Of a stretch of DNA of 64,000 bases, positions 62,735 through 64,000 are shown one piece after another. The DNA is from VAZQ01 sp963739175. Lineage in GTDB: Bacteria > Pseudomonadota > Alphaproteobacteria > Rhizobiales > Xanthobacteraceae. The stretch covers positions 105,001-169,000 of the forward strand of contig CAVTZH010000010.1 in assembly GCA_963739175.1 (NCBI GenBank). The letters are read 5' to 3'. The position numbers and the translations under genes were made by a program. How positions within the stretch are numbered: the first letter of the stretch is position 1; every line of letters begins with the position of its first letter. The notes under the pieces were generated by a model. The model saw nothing but the letters and a program-made list of their open reading frames with translations. It had not been told where the DNA came from and searched no databases.

Positions 62735-63772
62735 ATGATGGGTTACAAAGTCGCCGTCGTGGGCGCCACCGGCAACGTGGGCCGCGAAATGCTCGAGATC
62801 CTCGCCGAGCGGGAGTTTCCCGCCGACGAGGTGGTGGCGCTCGCCTCGCGCCGCAGCCTGGGCACGGAAGTGTCGTTTGGCGACAAGACGCTGAAGGTGA
62901 AAGCGCTCGAGCATTGCGACCTCTCCGACATCGACATCTGTCTGATGTCGGCCGGTTCGCCGGTGTCGAAGGAATGGTCGCCGAAGTTCGCCGCCGCCGG
63001 CGCGGTGGTGATCGATAACTCGTCGTGCTGGCGCTACGACGCCGACGTGCCGCTGATCGTGCCGGAGGTGAACGCCGACGCGGTCGTCGGCTTCCGCAAG
63101 AAGGGCATCATCGCCAATCCGAACTGCTCGACCGCGCAGCTCGTGGTCGCGCTCAAGCCGCTGCACGACAAGGCCAAGATCACGCGCGTCGTGGTCGCGA
63201 CCTATCAGTCGGTTTCGGGCGCCGGCAAGGAGGCGATGGACGAGCTGTTCTCGCAGACCAAGGCGGTGTTCCAGATCGACGAGGTCGCGTCGAAGAAGTT
63301 TCCCAAGCGGATCGCGTTCAACCTGATTCCGCACATCGACGACTTCATGGAAGACGGCTACACCAAGGAAGAATGGAAGATGATGGTCGAGACCAAGAAG
63401 ATCCTCGACCCCAAGATCAAGCTCACCGCCACCTGCGTGCGCGTGCCGGTGTTCATCGGTCATTCCGAGGTGGTCAACATCGAGTTCGAGAACCCGATCA
63501 GCGTCGACGAAGCACGCAGCATCCTGCGCAGAGCGCCCGGCTGCCTGGTCATCGACAAGCATGAGCCGGGTGGTTACGTCACGCCGTACGAGTGCGTCGG
63601 CGAGGACGCGACCTATATCAGCCGCATCCGCACCGATCCGACCGTCGACAACGGCCTGGTGCTGTGGGTGGTCTCCGACAACCTGCGCAAGGGCGCCGCG
63701 CTCAACGCGATCCAGATCGCCGAGTGCCTGATCAACCGCAAGCTGATCGAGGCCAAGCGCAAGGCGGCGTAG
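62735..63772 (+). CDS. asd: Aspartate-semialdehyde dehydrogenase
   Basis: The 345-residue enzyme reduces aspartyl phosphate to aspartate semialdehyde with NADPH, feeding lysine, threonine, methionine and diaminopimelate synthesis. The start is MMGYKVAVVGATGNVGREML (ATG 62735 or 62738), with the dinucleotide motif GATGNVG. The catalytic Cys is in IIANPNCSTAQL, and the active-site His in RVPVFIGHSEVVNIEF. The length is normal. Confidence 0.97.
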   Translation: MMGYKVAVVGATGNVGREMLEILAEREFPADEVVALASRRSLGTEVSFGDKTLKVKALEHCDLSDIDICLMSAGSPVSKEWSPKFAAAGAVVIDNSSCWRYDADVPLIVPEVNADAVVGFRKKGIIANPNCSTAQLVVALKPLHDKAKITRVVVATYQSVSGAGKEAMDELFSQTKAVFQIDEVASKKFPKRIAFNLIPHIDDFMEDGYTKEEWKMMVETKKILDPKIKLTATCVRVPVFIGHSEVVNIEFENPISVDEARSILRRAPGCLVIDKHEPGGYVTPYECVGEDATYISRIRTDPTVDNGLVLWVVSDNLRKGAALNAIQIAECLINRKLIEAKRKAA

Positions 63773-63802
63773 GTCCGGCTGGTGCCGCGAGCACCGGCGG
63801 AT

Positions 63803-63908
63803 TCCCTCTCCCCGGAGGGGAGAGGGTTAGGGTGAGGGGGGGGGTCGAACCTATCGAAAGACCGTAACCCCCTCACCCCACCCCTCTCCCCAACGGGGAG
63901 AGGGAGCC
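63803..63908. repeat. BIME-like inverted repeat (CCCTCTCCCCGGAGGGGAGA type)
   Basis: Left unit TCCCTCTCCCCGGAGGGGAG and right unit CTCTCCCCAACGGGGAGAGG face each other, with inner arms TTAGGGTGAGGGGG / CCCCCTCACCCCA. It lies directly downstream of asd. Confidence 0.8.
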
Positions 63909-63955
63909 AACCGAGTGCGCCGCCCGATTATCACTCACCGCAGCGACCATGCAGG

Positions 63956-64000
63956 CTATGCCTTCGTCACCCCCGCGAATCGCTCCGTCTCGCGATCGAG
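63956..64000 (-). CDS. 3' end of a minus-strand gene cut by the window edge
   Basis: From the window edge the minus strand reads LDRETERFAGVTKA and stops with TAG at 63958-63956. Only 14 codons are visible, so neither a family nor certainty of coding can be given. It would converge on asd. Confidence 0.35.
   Translation of the reverse strand, partial: LDRETERFAGVTKA

Overview
The window is a GC-rich (roughly two-thirds G+C) bacterial chromosome segment. Its gene content fits an alphaproteobacterium of the Hyphomicrobiales, close to the Bradyrhizobium / Rhodopseudomonas / Pseudolabrys group. The evidence is the many orphan Bug-type tricarboxylate-transporter receptors, the sdhCDAB, leuB and asd genes of alphaproteobacterial type, and dense palindromic intergenic repeats. 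No insertion sequence, prophage or CRISPR array is visible.

Layout. 1-6.5 kb: end of a secreted protein, a CHASE2-PP2C signalling phosphatase, a membrane protein, and a MarR regulator divergent from a TolB-like beta-propeller protein with two perfect operator palindromes between them. 6.5-10.3 kb: Rieske oxygenase, Bug receptor, MFS transporter. 10.4-20.2 kb: tRNA-Ala, YggT, DUF167, folD, a Bug receptor, a GNAT enzyme, typA, an S2P protease with CBS domains, phhB, a DUF1232 protein and a TPR/glycosyltransferase protein. 20.2-20.8 kb: palindromes and an unassigned, promoter- and terminator-bounded structured RNA. 20.8-30.9 kb: quinone oxidoreductase, IalB-like protein, rlmN, small membrane proteins, GT39 transferase, PAP2 phosphatase, more Bug receptors, a lytic transglycosylase. 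31-34.3 kb: a minus-strand catabolic cluster (alpha/beta hydrolase, Bug receptor, MmgE/PrpD). 34.4-39 kb: formamidase, zinc/manganese ABC receptor and permease, RTX protein. 39.3-44.3 kb: 2-oxoacid dehydrogenase E1 beta and alpha, receptor, RibD-like reductase, GNAT enzyme. 44.6-49 kb: HTH proteins, argG, OmpA-like and small enzymes. 49.1-53.7 kb: sdhCDAB and a LysR regulator. 53.8-64 kb: two sulfite-oxidase-family modules, leuB, two tandem Bug receptors, asd.

Two window-wide themes stand out. First, a roughly 35-bp palindromic unit occurs six times, each time in the loop of a larger REP-like palindrome. For most copies an unfilled relative of the host is in the same window, and its three stem segments covary. 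Second, about fourteen genes, including argG and rlmN, are broken by single-base frameshifts with a full-length partner frame directly adjacent. That density in housekeeping genes points to base-level assembly errors rather than gene decay, so these genes are annotated across the shift.
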